Notes under the pieces: generated by a model | Seen by the model: only the letters and a program-made list of their open reading frames with translations | What the model was told of the DNA's origin: nothing | The model's database searches: none | Program-made: the position numbers and the translations under genes | Assembly (NCBI GenBank): GCA_031459855.1 | Contig: JAVKHP010000001.1 | Location: 1,951,906-2,015,905 of the forward strand | Direction: 5' to 3' | Source of the DNA: Armatimonadota bacterium | Lineage (GTDB): Bacteria > Sysuimicrobiota > Sysuimicrobiia > Sysuimicrobiales > Humicultoraceae | Length of the DNA: 64,000 nucleotides | Shown: positions 33,447-43,342 of the stretch, in pieces | How the letters are laid out: each line of letters begins with the position of its first letter | Position numbering within the stretch: position 1 is the stretch's first letter

Positions 33447-34777
33447 TCGTCATCGTCACCGGCATCTCGGGCACCGGCAAGCTCCGTGACGCCGGCGGGG
33501 CGCCGGGCTACATAGCGCGGGTGGTCGACGAGGGCAACCAGCGCATCCAGCAGGAGCTGCGGGCCGGGCGCTGGATCTGGCCGATCCGCCGCCTGCGCTA
33601 CGTCGACCTGGGCGGGCGCATGCTCGAGCGCGCCCGTGACCTGGGGCTGGACGTGCGCACCGAGACGATCCTCGACATGGCGCCCGAGGCCCTCCAGGAG
33701 CTGCGGGCCGTGGTCTTCACCGAGGTCGTCAACGACCCCGCGCTGTGGGAGCCCGACCTGTGCACCATCCTCGTGACCCACGCCTGTTTCTGGTGGAAGG
33801 GACACCTGATCCCCGGCCTCGACACCTACTACCTGAAGGTGCTGTTCGACGAGACCCGGCGGCGCCAGCCCGCCGAGGAAGGCGCGGTGCAGGAGGTGCT
33901 CCCGGGGCTGCGCCTGGCCCCACCCGTGCGGCCCGAGGGGATCTTCTACGTCACGGTGATCGACAGCATCTACCAGATCCACCGCCGCCTGGAAGAGACC
34001 GAGCAGTGGCGCGGCAAGCTGGAGGCGAGCGACCTGATCGCCTGGCAGGAGCAGGAGGTCTTCGTCTCCAAGATGTTCGCCGCCTACGAGCGCGTGCCGC
34101 ACTACCTGGTGGCGCACGACGAGCCGATCTGGACCCTCTTCGACCTCATCTGCAAAAAAAGGCGCCGCGTCTACCTAGGCTACCCCATCACCAACCTGCG
34201 CCGCGAGGGCCAGACCGCCCTGATCGCCCTGGCCCGCCAGTTCGGGGAACGCCTGCGCCGCCACTTCGTCGTGTTCGACCCGCTCTCGGTGAAGGACGAG
34301 GAGGCGGCGGCGTTCGGCCAGCTCGACGACGCGGAGTTCGCCCGGCAGTTCTCGGCCGAGCAGCGCGCCGAGCTCGAAGCCTGGGCCGGGTCCCTGGCGC
34401 AGTTGCGGCGCTGGGCGCAGCGCCTCGACGACCGCACCCGCCTGGCCCTGGGCCGGGCCACCGTCGTGCGGGACCTGCGCCTGATCGACCAGTCCGAGCT
34501 CAACGTCGTCTTCTACCCGACCACCCAGATGTCGTTCGGCGTGCTCTCGGAGATGATCCACGCCCACACCACGGGGAAGAAGGTGTACGTCCTCTACCCG
34601 TTCAAGAGCATCTCGCCGTTTCTGGAGTTCTACGCCACGGCGGTGCTGAACCCGGGACCCGACGAGCCCGACCCCCAGACCCCCGACGAGGTGGCGGCGT
34701 TCATGGGCCGTGCGGCCGACCGGCTGCTGGACCTGCTGCTGGCCGAGGAGGGGCAGGGGGCGGTACGGGGTACGTAG
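33443..34777 (+). CDS. P-loop-like protein fused to a deoxyribosyltransferase-like domain
   Basis: The 444-residue product of ATG 33443 overlaps the upstream stop. It begins MIVIVTGISGTGKLRDAGG: a kinase-type P-loop that lacks the Ser/Thr after the lysine and has little of the usual following helix, as if a short segment had been deleted. The middle is an adenylate-kinase-like or AAA-like region with no clear motif. Residues about 245-430 (RRVYLGYPITNLRREGQ ... LNVVFYPTTQMSFGVLSEMI) resemble a nucleoside deoxyribosyltransferase-type Rossmann domain. A nucleotide-metabolism role is likely, but no named family is certain. Confidence 0.5.
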   Translation: MIVIVTGISGTGKLRDAGGAPGYIARVVDEGNQRIQQELRAGRWIWPIRRLRYVDLGGRMLERARDLGLDVRTETILDMAPEALQELRAVVFTEVVNDPALWEPDLCTILVTHACFWWKGHLIPGLDTYYLKVLFDETRRRQPAEEGAVQEVLPGLRLAPPVRPEGIFYVTVIDSIYQIHRRLEETEQWRGKLEASDLIAWQEQEVFVSKMFAAYERVPHYLVAHDEPIWTLFDLICKKRRRVYLGYPITNLRREGQTALIALARQFGERLRRHFVVFDPLSVKDEEAAAFGQLDDAEFARQFSAEQRAELEAWAGSLAQLRRWAQRLDDRTRLALGRATVVRDLRLIDQSELNVVFYPTTQMSFGVLSEMIHAHTTGKKVYVLYPFKSISPFLEFYATAVLNPGPDEPDPQTPDEVAAFMGRAADRLLDLLLAEEGQGAVRGT

Positions 34778-34833
34778 GGCCCGGACCAGGAGCGGGCACA
34801 CCTGCGCACGCGCTGCCGGACGGCACGTCCGTC

Positions 34834-35008
34834 GCCATACCCGAGCCATCACGAAGAACAGGAGGGTGGCCAGGGCGAACCGCAAGCTCGCGCCGAAGAA
34901 CGGCGCAAGTTCCCTGTTGCTCCAACTGACGGCGATGAAGTTCGCGCCCCCGATCACCATGGCAACGACGAACGCCGCGTAGGTTCTGCTCTTGAGCGTC
35001 CGGTGCAT
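34834..35008 (-). pseudogene. EamA/DMT transporter N-terminal remnant
   Basis: From ATG 35008 on the minus strand the frame reads MHRTLKSRTYAAFVVAMVIG, then ANFIAVSWSNRELAPFFGAS and LRFALATLLFFVMARVWR. This is the first two membrane helices of an EamA-type drug/metabolite transporter. After about 58 residues the similarity stops and the frame enters the antisense of the upstream gene. Only a decayed 5' end remains. The rest of the 565-bp gap (34778-35343) shows nothing I can name. Confidence 0.6.
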
Positions 35009-35343
35009 GGGCTCCCCGCCTTCTCCCAGCGATGCGGATGTGTGGCACCGACGCAAGGCCCTGACCGTCCTCGTCTACCGCCGGCGCCGCAAGAGCGCGG
35101 ACTTGGCCCGAGCTACCGGCGAACACGCTGGCAAAGGCTCGCTCCTCCGTTCGGCAGGAGGGCGAGGTTGCGCCCTGCAGCAGTTCCACGTTGGAGCGCC
35201 GAATGATGGCCACAGGTGTTTCGGTGGGCGCTGGCGTTCCTCCTGGTGGTACGTGTCGACGTTCCTCCTGTGGGTGGGTTGGGCAGTCCTGATGGAGATC
35301 GCGTGGCACGTCCTGCGCTCCAGGTCCACCGTGCGCGGGGCGC

Positions 35344-37281
35344 CTAGTCCTCCTGGCCTGCGTTGAGACGGCGAAACCGTTCGATCTGTGCCGGCAATCC
35401 GACCACCGTCACGCGGTCCCCGGGTATCAATACCGCGTCCGGCGGAGGGTTCCAGTGCTCGGGCTCTCCCGCACGCTCGATGCAGACCACGGTGACGCCG
35501 GTGCGCTCGCGGATCCGCGCCCGCCGCAAGGTCTGGTGGGCGAGCGGCCCGTCGACGATGGCGACCTGCGCGGCGCCCGGGAGCGTCACGCCAGCGGGGA
35601 CCTCGGCCGGTGGGGTTCCGGGCCGGTCCACCTCGCGCATGCGCCGCAGGTACGCCCGCACGTCCGGGGACGGGATGGCCAGCCGGTGCAGCGCGTGGTC
35701 CACCAGGGTCAGGCCGGCCTCCACCTCCGGCAGGATGACCTCGGTGGCCCCGGCGGACAGCAGCAGCGCCCGCTCGTCGTAGGAGTGGCCGCGGGCGAGC
35801 ACGGCGGCCTCGGCGCGGAGCGCCCGTAGCCGGGCCAGTGCCAGCGCGCCCTTGACGGCGTCTGGGATCGCCAGCACCACCAGTTTGGCCTGCGCGGCGC
35901 CGGCCTGACGCAGCGCCATCTCGTTGGCCGCGTCCCCGAGCACCGCCGGGATGCCTCGATCCCGCAGCGCGCGGACGACCGTGGGGTTGAGGTCCACCAC
36001 GGCGAACGACAGGCCGAAGCTCTCGAGCGCCTCGCCGACGGCGCTGCCCACCCGGCCGTAGCCCACGATCACGGCCGCCGGCGCCGGGGCCGTCGGAGCC
36101 GTCTCGACCGCCGGCGCCCAGCGGTCGGTCCAGCGCTCCAGCGGCCTGCTGCGCCGAAAGACCAGCGCGTTGACCAGCAGCGTGATCAGCGAGGCCGCCA
36201 GGATCGCGCTGTAGGTCCGGGCCGAGAGCAGCCCCACCTGCCGGCCGAGCTGCGCGATCACGAACGAGAACTCGCCGATCTGGGTCTGGCCCAGGCCCAC
36301 GGCCAGGGCCACCGGGGGCGGCGAGCCAAACCCCAGCGCTACGGTGGTCCAGACGACGGCCTTGACCACCATGACCACCACCACCATCAGGAGCAGCAGG
36401 CCCGGGTCGTCCACCAGCGCCCGGACGTCGACCAGCATCCCCACGGACACGAAGAAGACGGCCACGAAGAGGTCGCGCAGCGGCAGCAGCCGGGCCAGGG
36501 TCTCGGTGGCATAGTCGGATTCGCTGATCACCAGCCCGGCCAGAAACGCGCCCAGGGCGAGGGTGAGCCCCAGGCCCGCGGAGAGCGCGGCGGTGCCCGC
36601 CGCGATGGCCACCGCCACCAGGACGAGCAGCTCCGGGTTCTGGCTGTGGGCGATCCACCCCAGCATCGTCGGCACGATCCGGTTCGCCAGGAGGAAGAAC
36701 GGCACGAGCACGGCGGCGCCCCGTACCAGGGCCCAGCCGAGGTCCTGCGCGGGGACCGGGCCGCCTGCCGCCATGGCCGGGAGCAGGAAGATCACCGCCA
36801 CCACGGCCAGGTCCTGGGCCAGCGAGATGCCGATCGAGGCGTGTCCCACCGGGCCCTGGAGGTCGCCGCGATCGGCCAGCAGCCGCGCCAGGGCCATGGT
36901 GCTGCAGACCGCCAGCGCCAGCCCGGTGACGACGGCCTCGCCCGCGGGATAGCCGCGGCCCGTCAGCGCCCAGGCGGTCAGGCCCACCACCGCGGCCATC
37001 CCCAGCGGCGCGCCCGCGACGGCCAGGGCCCGCACGCGCCACAGCTCGCGCAGCGAGAACTCGATCCCCAGCGCGAACATGAGTAGGACCACCCCGAACT
37101 CCGCGAAGAGACGGAACGTGTCCGGGGCGCCGACCGTTGGGCCCAGGAGCACCGTCACCGCCAGCCCGCCGGCGATGTACCCCAGGAACGTGGGCTGACG
37201 CACCATCTGCGCGAACCCGCCCCCGGCCACGGCCGCGGTCAGCAGGAGGGCGAGATCCCGGAAGAGGGTGCTCTCACCCAT
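35344..37281 (-). CDS. Kef-type cation:proton antiporter (CPA2) with TrkA domains
   Basis: The product is about 645 residues from ATG 37281. The first 390 residues form about twelve membrane helices of a Na+/H+ exchanger fold. They include the FAEFGVVLLMFALGIEFSL region and the ion-binding SISLAQDLA-like segment (GISLAQDLAVV near residue 160). A TrkA-N domain follows (VIVGYGRVGSAVGEAL, residue about 415), then a TrkA-C domain ending near residue 640. KefB/KefC-like proteins export K+ in exchange for H+ and are gated by nucleotides or glutathione adducts; here the gating ligand is unknown. An 11-residue upstream extension is possible. Confidence 0.88.
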   Translation of the reverse strand: MGESTLFRDLALLLTAAVAGGGFAQMVRQPTFLGYIAGGLAVTVLLGPTVGAPDTFRLFAEFGVVLLMFALGIEFSLRELWRVRALAVAGAPLGMAAVVGLTAWALTGRGYPAGEAVVTGLALAVCSTMALARLLADRGDLQGPVGHASIGISLAQDLAVVAVIFLLPAMAAGGPVPAQDLGWALVRGAAVLVPFFLLANRIVPTMLGWIAHSQNPELLVLVAVAIAAGTAALSAGLGLTLALGAFLAGLVISESDYATETLARLLPLRDLFVAVFFVSVGMLVDVRALVDDPGLLLLMVVVVMVVKAVVWTTVALGFGSPPPVALAVGLGQTQIGEFSFVIAQLGRQVGLLSARTYSAILAASLITLLVNALVFRRSRPLERWTDRWAPAVETAPTAPAPAAVIVGYGRVGSAVGEALESFGLSFAVVDLNPTVVRALRDRGIPAVLGDAANEMALRQAGAAQAKLVVLAIPDAVKGALALARLRALRAEAAVLARGHSYDERALLLSAGATEVILPEVEAGLTLVDHALHRLAIPSPDVRAYLRRMREVDRPGTPPAEVPAGVTLPGAAQVAIVDGPLAHQTLRRARIRERTGVTVVCIERAGEPEHWNPPPDAVLIPGDRVTVVGLPAQIERFRRLNAGQED

Positions 37282-37365
37282 GCGCGATGGGGGAGGGCGC
37301 GTGCGGTCCTGCACGAGGACAGGGTGCGGTCCCGCGATGGTGCCGTGGTGATCCTGCCTGGGGCA

Positions 37366-38730
37366 CTAGCAGATCCCCCCAGCAGCCCGGATCGCGGCGC
37401 GCAGCTCGGCTACGTCCACCGCGCGGGGCGGGACGCCGCGGCGTACCGCCAGGGCCGCCGCGGTTCCGGCGGCCTGCCCGGTGGCGTAGCAGGTGGGGAT
37501 CACGCGCGTGGAGCCAAAGGCGATGTGGTCCACGGAGATGCACCGCCCGGCCACCAGCAGCTGCTCCGTGGCCTTGGGCACCAGCGCCCGGTAGGGGATG
37601 TCGTAGAACGGCGCCTGCACCTGCTCGAGCCGTGTACGGGTGCCTGTGGGGTCGTGGATGTCGATCAGGTACGAGCCCCGGGCCACGGCGTCGGGGAAGC
37701 GGCGGCCCTCGCGCACGTCGTCTCCGGTGAGGACGTACTCGCCGACGATCCGGCGCGTCTCGCGCACGCCCAGCTGCGTCCCCATCTCGAGCAAGCGCGC
37801 CTGCGCGAAGCCCTGGCAGTGCCGGCGGATGAACTGCACCAGCCACCACGCCTGCCGGCGGCCCTCGAGTTCGCCCTGGGTGAGGCTGCGGGGGTCGGTG
37901 CCGTCGACGCCCAGCACCCGTGAGACGTTGACGCGCCAGACGCCCGGTTCGGGCTCGCGGTAGAAGTTCAGGTACTCGCGGGGCAGCGTCCACTCGCCGC
38001 GGGCCTTGGCGTCCTGCACGACGCACTCGTACATGCGCTCGCCGGGGTGCACCCGCGCGTGCTCGGCGACCCAGGCCGCCACCGCCTCGTCGTCCACGCC
38101 GCCCAACCGGAAGAACATCGTGGCGGGCTGCATGCGCCCGTCCTCGGGGCGGCCCTTCATGTACTCCGCGCCGGCGGCCGCGGCCACGTCGCCGTCGGCC
38201 GAGCAGTCGACGACGGCCTGCGCGCGGACGATCCCCAGGCCCGCCTTGTTCACCACTACCACGCCGCGCACGCGGTCGCCGTCGCGCAGCGTGTCCACGA
38301 ACGTCGTATGGAAGAGCAGCTCCACGCCGGCCTCGACCAGCAGCTCCTGCGCGGCCAGCTTGAGGGCCTCGGGGTGGAACGGCGTCACGTGGGCGTGGCC
38401 GATGGCGATGTAGGCGCCCCACCAGCCGGCCTCGCGCACCTCGCCCGGGTCGACGGCGCCGCCCAGGGCGAGCATCCGGTCGACGACCTCGCGGAAGATG
38501 CCGCCCACCACCGGCTGGTGGCCCTCGGTCGTGTACGAGGTCATGAAGGGGCCCACCAGGCCCGCGGTGGAGGTCCCGCCCAGGAACCCGTAGCGCTCCA
38601 CCAACAGCGTGCGGGCGCCGGTGCGGGCGGCGGCGGCGGCCGCCGCGATGCCCGCCGATCCGCCGCCCACGACCAGGACCTCGGGGGTAGCGATCACCGG
38701 GACGGTCCAACTGAGGCGTTCGGTCTCCAT
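37366..38730 (-). CDS. FAD-dependent oxidoreductase
   Basis: The 454-residue flavoprotein has VLVVGGGSAGIAAAAAAARTG (dinucleotide-binding GxGxxG, shown in part) near residue 18, the ERYGFLGGTSTAGLVG stretch of the FAD_oxidored family (about 48), DCSADGD near 180, and a C-terminal FAD contact VPKATEQLLVAGRCIS, then TYATGQAAGTAAA-like CYATGQAAG near 420. It probably oxidises a small organic substrate in the cytoplasm. The start at 38730 has GAGGAG about 10 bases upstream. The next 407 bp (38731-39137) contain no feature I recognise. Confidence 0.85.
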   Translation of the reverse strand: METERLSWTVPVIATPEVLVVGGGSAGIAAAAAAARTGARTLLVERYGFLGGTSTAGLVGPFMTSYTTEGHQPVVGGIFREVVDRMLALGGAVDPGEVREAGWWGAYIAIGHAHVTPFHPEALKLAAQELLVEAGVELLFHTTFVDTLRDGDRVRGVVVVNKAGLGIVRAQAVVDCSADGDVAAAAGAEYMKGRPEDGRMQPATMFFRLGGVDDEAVAAWVAEHARVHPGERMYECVVQDAKARGEWTLPREYLNFYREPEPGVWRVNVSRVLGVDGTDPRSLTQGELEGRRQAWWLVQFIRRHCQGFAQARLLEMGTQLGVRETRRIVGEYVLTGDDVREGRRFPDAVARGSYLIDIHDPTGTRTRLEQVQAPFYDIPYRALVPKATEQLLVAGRCISVDHIAFGSTRVIPTCYATGQAAGTAAALAVRRGVPPRAVDVAELRAAIRAAGGIC

Positions 38731-39137
38731 TGCGCGTGCGCTCCTCGCCGGGGACAGGATGCGTACCGCACCTATTTCACCACAGGCGGGGGGTGCGTGC
38801 ACGGGAGCGCGGGCCGGCAGGGGGTGGCTTGACGCCCCGTGCCCAGTTCCCCACAGGCGGAGATCGTGCGCACGTGGGACCGCTGCTGGCGCACGGTGGA
38901 GGGCTCGCGTCGTTGCCTGCGCCAGGGGCCCAGACCGCGTCTCCGGATCCCGTGGCGGCCGTCGCGGTCGGGCCGCGGCGGCGTGGGGCGATCACGAGGA
39001 CATCTGCGCGGGTGCCGTCGAACCTGCCTGCAGTCAGGCGCAGTACCGAGCCACGAGACGGCGAGGGGGCTGCGCAGCCACGCTCCGTGGGTCACACGGG
39101 CAGGGCGGGGCGAGCCAGTCAGCAGCGAGGAGGCGAG

Positions 39138-40304
39138 ATGCTGCGCATCGATCCCTGTGCGAACGTGACCGAGGCCGACTGCCGGGCACGGCGCGGGCAC
39201 AAGTGGACCAAGTACGGCGACGACGTGCTGCCCGCCTGGGTGGCGGACATGGACTTCCCGGCGCCCGAGCCGGTGCGCGAGGTGTTGCGGTGGAGCGCTG
39301 AGCGGTCCGCGCTGGGCTACGAACGCCCCGAAGACACCCAGGAGGTGTACGATGCGGCGGCCGCGTGGCTGGCCGCCCGGCACGGCTGGGCGCCGGCGCC
39401 CGACGCCATGACCATGCTCACCGACGTCATCCAGGGCCTCGCGCTGGCCCTGTTCGCCTTCACCGAGCCCGGCGACGGCGTCATCGTCCAGACCCCCATC
39501 TACCCGCCGTTCCTGACCACGGTGGCAGCCATGGGCCGTCGGCTGCTGGACAACCCGCTGCGTGACCCCTGTGGCGAGGCCGCCGTCGACGTGGAGGGGT
39601 TGCGCCGTGTGGCCGCCGACCCCGGGGCGAAGCTCCTGCTGCTGTGCAACCCGCACAACCCCACGGGCCGCGTCTTCCGCCGCGACGAACTCGAGGCTAT
39701 CGCCGCGGTGGCCCTGGAGCGCGACCTGGTGGTGGTGGCCGACGAGATCTGGATGGACGTGGTCTATCCCGGCGCGCGGCACCTCCCGTTCGCCTCGCTG
39801 GGCGCCGACGTGGCCGCGCGCACGCTGACGCTGCTCTCGGCCACCAAGGCGTTCAACATCGCGGGGGTGCGCTGCGCGCTGGCGATCTTCGGCAGCCCGG
39901 CGCTGCGCGTCCGATTCGAGGTCCTGCCCCCGCGCCTGCGCGGGGTCCCCAGCGTGCTGGGGCTGCGGGCCACGGCCGCGGCCTGGCGGGAGGGCGGCCC
40001 GTGGCTGGCGGCCGTGCTCGAGCAACTCGACGCGAACCGGCAGACGGTGGCGCGGTTCGTGCGCGAGCGACTCCCCGCCGTGCGGCACCGCACGCCCGAG
40101 GGCACCTACCTGGCCTGGCTGGACTGCACGGCGCTGGGGCTACCGGCTCCTGCGGCGGCGTTCTTCCTCGAGCGTGCGCGCGTCGCACTGAGCGACGGCG
40201 CGGAGTTCGGGGGGCCGCCCTCGTGCGTCCGGTTGAACTTCGCCACGACGCCGGCGTTGCTGGGCGAGCTCCTGGAGCGGATGGCGCGGGCGGTGGACCG
40301 GTAG
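39138..40304 (+). CDS. PatB/MalY-type PLP-dependent C-S lyase or aminotransferase
   Basis: The 388-residue fold-type I PLP enzyme has PAWVADMDFPAPEPV at the N-terminus (a MalY/PatB signature), NPHNPTGRVF near residue 172 and DEIWMDVVY near 205. The cofactor-binding Lys is in SATKAFNIAG near 235. The FATTPALL tail holds the substrate-binding Arg region (VRLNF). It should cleave cystathionine-like beta C-S bonds or transaminate. A GAGGAGGCG site precedes ATG 39138, excluding the long upstream extension. Confidence 0.88.
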   Translation: MLRIDPCANVTEADCRARRGHKWTKYGDDVLPAWVADMDFPAPEPVREVLRWSAERSALGYERPEDTQEVYDAAAAWLAARHGWAPAPDAMTMLTDVIQGLALALFAFTEPGDGVIVQTPIYPPFLTTVAAMGRRLLDNPLRDPCGEAAVDVEGLRRVAADPGAKLLLLCNPHNPTGRVFRRDELEAIAAVALERDLVVVADEIWMDVVYPGARHLPFASLGADVAARTLTLLSATKAFNIAGVRCALAIFGSPALRVRFEVLPPRLRGVPSVLGLRATAAAWREGGPWLAAVLEQLDANRQTVARFVRERLPAVRHRTPEGTYLAWLDCTALGLPAPAAAFFLERARVALSDGAEFGGPPSCVRLNFATTPALLGELLERMARAVDR

Positions 40305-40419
40305 GGCCAGCAAGTGTGCAGCTGTTAAGCGGGCGTACTGGCTCGGTAGCTCCGAAACACAGGGGGCTTGGGAAGACTTCCTGGCGAACCTCGCCTGCCG
40401 CGGGGATGAGTTGCAGCGC

Positions 40420-40581
40420 CTATGGCCACCAGGGCTCCCCGGTCTCGGCCGCGCCGACGGACATGAAGAGAACGAGAACGCCGTCGGCGAGCGCCCACAC
40501 GGTCACCAGGAGCAGGAGCGTCGCGAGCGTCGCAGCGGGCTGGGCAAAGGCGAGCGCACCGTGTAGGAACACGAAGCTCAT
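40420..40581 (-). pseudogene. HdeD/DUF308-like membrane protein fragment
   Basis: The 53-codon minus-strand frame reads MSFVFLHGALAFAQPAATLA, then TLLLLVTVWALADGVLVLFM, and ends GEPWWP and TAG. This matches one helix pair of DUF308 (HdeD-like) proteins, which normally have six helices, so it is a remnant or a very small protein. The remaining bases of the 40305-40729 gap show nothing else. Confidence 0.45.
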
Positions 40582-40729
40582 GCGACCGCAAGACGCCGTG
40601 ATCGCATCCGTCGTCCGCTCTTGGATGGTACGCCGCTAGGCCACTTCTCCCAGTAGCACCTTGACGACCTGCATCGCGCGAGGGTGTTTCTCCATAGAGG
40701 TTCTAACGTCTCTGACTGTAGCCCACCAC

Positions 40730-43096
40730 CTAAGTCGAGTCCTGCATCATGCGCAGGAAGGCCTCCACCACCCGCGGATCCAGTTCCGTGCCAGCCTGCT
40801 CGGCGATGTGCGCCAGGGCGCGGGGCCGGCTCCAGGCCGGGCGGTAGGGGCGCTCGGACGTCAGGGCGTCGAACGTATCGACCACGGCGAAGATGCGCGC
40901 CGCCAGCGGAATGTCCTCGCCCTTCAGCCCGCGCGGATAGCCGGTTCCATCCCACTTCTCGTGATGGCAGTACGGGATGTCCAACGCCGGCCTCAGGAAC
41001 TCGATGGGCGAGAGTAGGTCGTAGGCCATCTGGGGGTGCTGTCGCATCACAGCCCACTCGTCGTCGTTCAGGGGGCCCGGCTTCATCAGGATGGCGTCAG
41101 GGACGCCCATCTTACCGATGTCGTGCAACAGCGCCCCACGGCGCATGTGGGGCAGGTCCTCCTCGCGAACCCCAAGGGCCCTCGCCAGTTGCAGGGCCAT
41201 GTCGGTGACCCGTCGGGTGTGGTCGTGGGTCTCCCGGTGGCGCAGATCCAACGCGCGGGCCCACCCCTCGATGGTGGCGTCGTAGGCCACGGTCAGCTCC
41301 AGGCTGGACCGTTGGGCGCGCTCGAAGAGTTGGGCGTTGTCGATGGCGATGGCGCCCTGGCCGGCCAGCGCGTCCAACAGGTCCAGCCACTCGGCGTCGG
41401 GGGTGAAGGGCGCCCGGTGAAACCCCTCCAAGACCCCTTTGATCTCCGCCTTGGCGACGAGCGGCACCGCGAAGTGCGTCTGGAATCCTTCCACGTCCAG
41501 CAGCGCCGTCTTGGTGTAGGCCGGCGCCTGCGTCGGGTGCGTGACGATCACCCTCTGTTTCTCAAGGGCCGCGCGGCCGGCCACGCCCTCTCCGAACCGC
41601 AGCCGGCCTCCCGCATACGCGCGCGTCCGGAACCCCCGGCTTGCCGCCGGTTCCAGCAGGTTGAGGCGGGGCTGCGCCAGCAACACCCCGGCGGCGTCCA
41701 GGCGAAGCTGGATCACGGCCTGATCCAGCAGGATGTCCAACGTCAGGCGGAGGTCGAGACTGCCGCTGATGGCCCGGTCCACGGTGCGCAGCGCCTGCAG
41801 GTGGGCTAGCCGGCGGAGGGTCTCCTCGTGCAGGCGCATCCGGCGCAACGCGGCGCCGGCCATCTCGGCCAGAGCCAGCAGAAGCGCCATCTCCTCGGTC
41901 GTCACCTCCCTGGGGCGCGGAACCGCCACGAACAGGACACCGACCACCTCGGCCTCGACGCGGATCGGGACGCACGCACCACCCCACCCCGGCGGCACCC
42001 CGGTCACGGTGGCGCTCAAAGGGTCGCGGGCGAACTCCGGGCTCCGGTGAGGTGCACCGGTGGCAAAGACCGTGCCGGCGATGCCTTCGCCGGGCCGCAG
42101 CGGCGCATCGTGCAGCCCCGCAAACCATCCGCGGGTCACCGCGCTGCGCAGGTGTCCGGCGGCACGGTCGTAGAGCGAGACGGCCCCGCTGTCCGTCTCC
42201 AGGATGGCCAGGGTCTCGTCCAGGAGGATGGGCAGGGCGGCGTCCGTGGTGTCCGCCGTGCGGAGGGCAAACGACACCCGGAGGAGAGCCTCCAACTCGG
42301 CCAATCGCCGTTCCTGCCGCTCTTGAGCTCGCCTGCGGTCTGTGATGTCGAAGCCGGTGGCGAGTCCCGCCGGCTGGCCCTCCCAATCGATCAGGCCAGC
42401 GGTGAAGTCCACCCAGCGCTCTTCGCCATCCTTGCACACGATCTTGAACTCGTACCGCTCCGGGACGTTCTCCCCGCGCTGTCGGGCCAGGCCGCGGTCG
42501 CGCACCAGGTCCTGGAACTCCGGGTGCACCACATCCCAGAATCGCTGGCCCAGCAGTTCGTCAAACGAGTATCCGGTGAGCACCTGGGCGGCGCGGTTGG
42601 CGTAGACCACACGCTCGCCCTGGTAGATGACGATGGCGGTTGACGTGATGTCCGCCAGACGGCGGAACCACTCCTCGCGCTCGCGCAGCTGCTGCTCGAT
42701 GCGCCGACGGTCGGTGACGTCCTCGATGGCCAGCAGGATCATGGGGGCCTTCTGACCGCGGCGGAACATGCGTCTGGCGTTGAGCAGCATGGTCCGGCGG
42801 CCGATGTGAGGGAAGTCGTGCACGACCTCGAAGTCGTCGAACGACGTGTTGAGGGGAAGGATCTCCTCCAGTAGCCGCCGCAGGGCGGGAATGTCCCACT
42901 GTCGGTTCCCCAGCTCGTAGAGCCGCCGCCCCTCTGTTTCGGCGGGCGTCGTCTGGAAGACCCGGTAGAACGCCCGGTTGGCGGTCAGGACGCAGAGCTC
43001 GGGGTCCAGGACGAGCAGCGGCTCGCGGATCGTAGCCACGATCGCCCCGGCCAGCCCGCGACCGCCACCTGGGATCCGTCTTCCCGATTCGGTCAC
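40730..43096 (-). CDS. PAS-PAS-GAF-GAF-HD-GYP c-di-GMP phosphodiesterase
   Basis: The 788-residue product starts at GTG 43096 after AGGAGGCGCG. Two PAS domains (about 20-130 and 145-255) and two GAF domains (about 290-430 and 450-590) precede an HD-GYP output domain (about 600-785). That domain carries HDIGK and HHEKWDGTGYPRGLKGEDIP, both metal- and GYP-motif sets intact. It should hydrolyse cyclic di-GMP in response to a small ligand or redox cue sensed by the cytoplasmic domains. There is no membrane segment and no DNA-binding domain. The upstream 43097-43342 gap has an AT-rich patch near 43200-43220 that may be its promoter. Confidence 0.92.
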   Translation of the reverse strand: MTESGRRIPGGGRGLAGAIVATIREPLLVLDPELCVLTANRAFYRVFQTTPAETEGRRLYELGNRQWDIPALRRLLEEILPLNTSFDDFEVVHDFPHIGRRTMLLNARRMFRRGQKAPMILLAIEDVTDRRRIEQQLREREEWFRRLADITSTAIVIYQGERVVYANRAAQVLTGYSFDELLGQRFWDVVHPEFQDLVRDRGLARQRGENVPERYEFKIVCKDGEERWVDFTAGLIDWEGQPAGLATGFDITDRRRAQERQERRLAELEALLRVSFALRTADTTDAALPILLDETLAILETDSGAVSLYDRAAGHLRSAVTRGWFAGLHDAPLRPGEGIAGTVFATGAPHRSPEFARDPLSATVTGVPPGWGGACVPIRVEAEVVGVLFVAVPRPREVTTEEMALLLALAEMAGAALRRMRLHEETLRRLAHLQALRTVDRAISGSLDLRLTLDILLDQAVIQLRLDAAGVLLAQPRLNLLEPAASRGFRTRAYAGGRLRFGEGVAGRAALEKQRVIVTHPTQAPAYTKTALLDVEGFQTHFAVPLVAKAEIKGVLEGFHRAPFTPDAEWLDLLDALAGQGAIAIDNAQLFERAQRSSLELTVAYDATIEGWARALDLRHRETHDHTRRVTDMALQLARALGVREEDLPHMRRGALLHDIGKMGVPDAILMKPGPLNDDEWAVMRQHPQMAYDLLSPIEFLRPALDIPYCHHEKWDGTGYPRGLKGEDIPLAARIFAVVDTFDALTSERPYRPAWSRPRALAHIAEQAGTELDPRVVEAFLRMMQDST

Positions 43097-43342
43097 TGGC
43101 GCGCCTCCTGGTGGGAGGTGGGAGAGGGGAATGTTCAGAGCGTCGTGGGCGGAGATTCCTGACCCCGCCGGCGGACCAGCCCCCGGTCCCTGAGGCACAC
43201 CAATAATCATTAATTAGTTACCATGAATAGCACACCTGCGGCAAGGTGAGGGCAATGCCGGGGAAAGCACCCCAGCAGTCATTGGGCCACCATCACCTGG
43301 GAGAGATGAGTTCGCCCGACTGGAGGGTCACGGATGCGGCCG

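Noticed and set aside
35009-35343. Frames in the gap between the EamA remnant and the Kef-type antiporter
   Set aside because: No ribosome sites, no recognisable domain, and inconsistent composition; treated as decayed DNA.
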